Assembly: GCA_016789785.1 (NCBI GenBank)
Contig: JAEUQE010000132.1
Coordinates: forward strand, 1 to 22,965
Source: Bryobacterales bacterium
GTDB lineage: Bacteria > Acidobacteriota > Terriglobia > Bryobacterales > Bryobacteraceae
Direction: 5' to 3'
Length of the DNA: 22,965 nucleotides
Shown here: positions 22,916 through 22,965 of the stretch, in pieces
Layout: the number at the start of each line of letters is the position of its first letter
Position numbering within the stretch: position 1 is the stretch's first letter
Notes under the pieces: generated by a model
What the model was told of the DNA's origin: nothing
The model's input: only the letters and a program-made list of their open reading frames with translations
The model's database searches: none
Made by a program: the position numbers and the translations under genes

Positions 22916-22965
22916 ATGATTACGCCCACTGCACCCGTTTCGAATACGGAAGTTTCGATCGCCGA
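22916..22965 (+). CDS. Possible start of a further gene, cut by window edge
   Basis: An ATG at 22916 opens a frame that runs without a stop to the window end (MITPTAPVSNTEVSIA). Only 16 full codons are visible, with no family signal and no good ribosome binding site, so it is listed as a possibility only. Confidence 0.3.
   Translation, partial: MITPTAPVSNTEVSIA

Overview
The window looks like chromosomal DNA of a GC-rich, diderm (LPS-making) bacterium, most likely an Acidobacteriota member of the Solibacter/Bryobacter type. The grounds are kdsA and kdsB (Kdo for LPS), TAT-tagged TIM-barrel and DUF1080 proteins, and a sorbosone-dehydrogenase-like protein whose C-terminus resembles the TIGR03437 domain that is expanded in Solibacter. 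This is inferred from protein character; no rRNA, tRNA, CRISPR array, IS element or phage gene was seen.

Region 1 (1-6178, minus strand) is an exopolysaccharide operon. Reading 5' to 3' on the minus strand it encodes a small ribbon-helix-helix protein, a Wza-like export protein, a fused Wzc-type tyrosine autokinase, an O-antigen-ligase/polymerase-type membrane protein, a GT4 glycosyltransferase and a sugar transferase cut by the window edge. Several junctions overlap or nearly touch. The leader holds a near-consensus sigma-54 (-24/-12) promoter at 6239-6255, a perfect hairpin between promoter and start codon, and upstream repeats that could bind an activator. Together these could start (sugar transferase), extend (GT4), polymerise (Wzy-like) and export (Wza/Wzc) a polysaccharide.

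Region 2 (6410-9608, minus strand) holds a complete CPA2 cation:proton antiporter with Rossmann and two C-terminal regulatory domains, and an unrecognised Trp-rich protein.

Region 3 (9778-13427, plus strand) is a tight four-gene operon: DUF1080 glycoside-processing protein, TAT-exported xylose-isomerase-like TIM barrel, SDR oxidoreductase that lacks the catalytic Ser, and TlpA-like thioredoxin. A PQQ-type sorbosone dehydrogenase gene converges on it, with 14 nt of tail-to-tail overlap. The set suggests sugar oxidation and keto-sugar processing outside the cytoplasm.

Region 4 (14855-22164, plus strand) has comEC, a SAM methyltransferase with an added C-terminal domain, a decayed multihaem cytochrome fragment on the minus strand, then kdsB-pyrG-kdsA (Kdo activation, CTP supply, Kdo-8-P synthesis).

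Region 5 (22165-22965) has a type IV pilin-like gene lacking Glu+5. Its Shine-Dalgarno is buried in a 10-pair hairpin inside a structured leader, and three hairpins follow the gene. A further gene may start at the right edge. The pilin leader and the sigma-54 EPS leader are the two most interesting non-coding signals.
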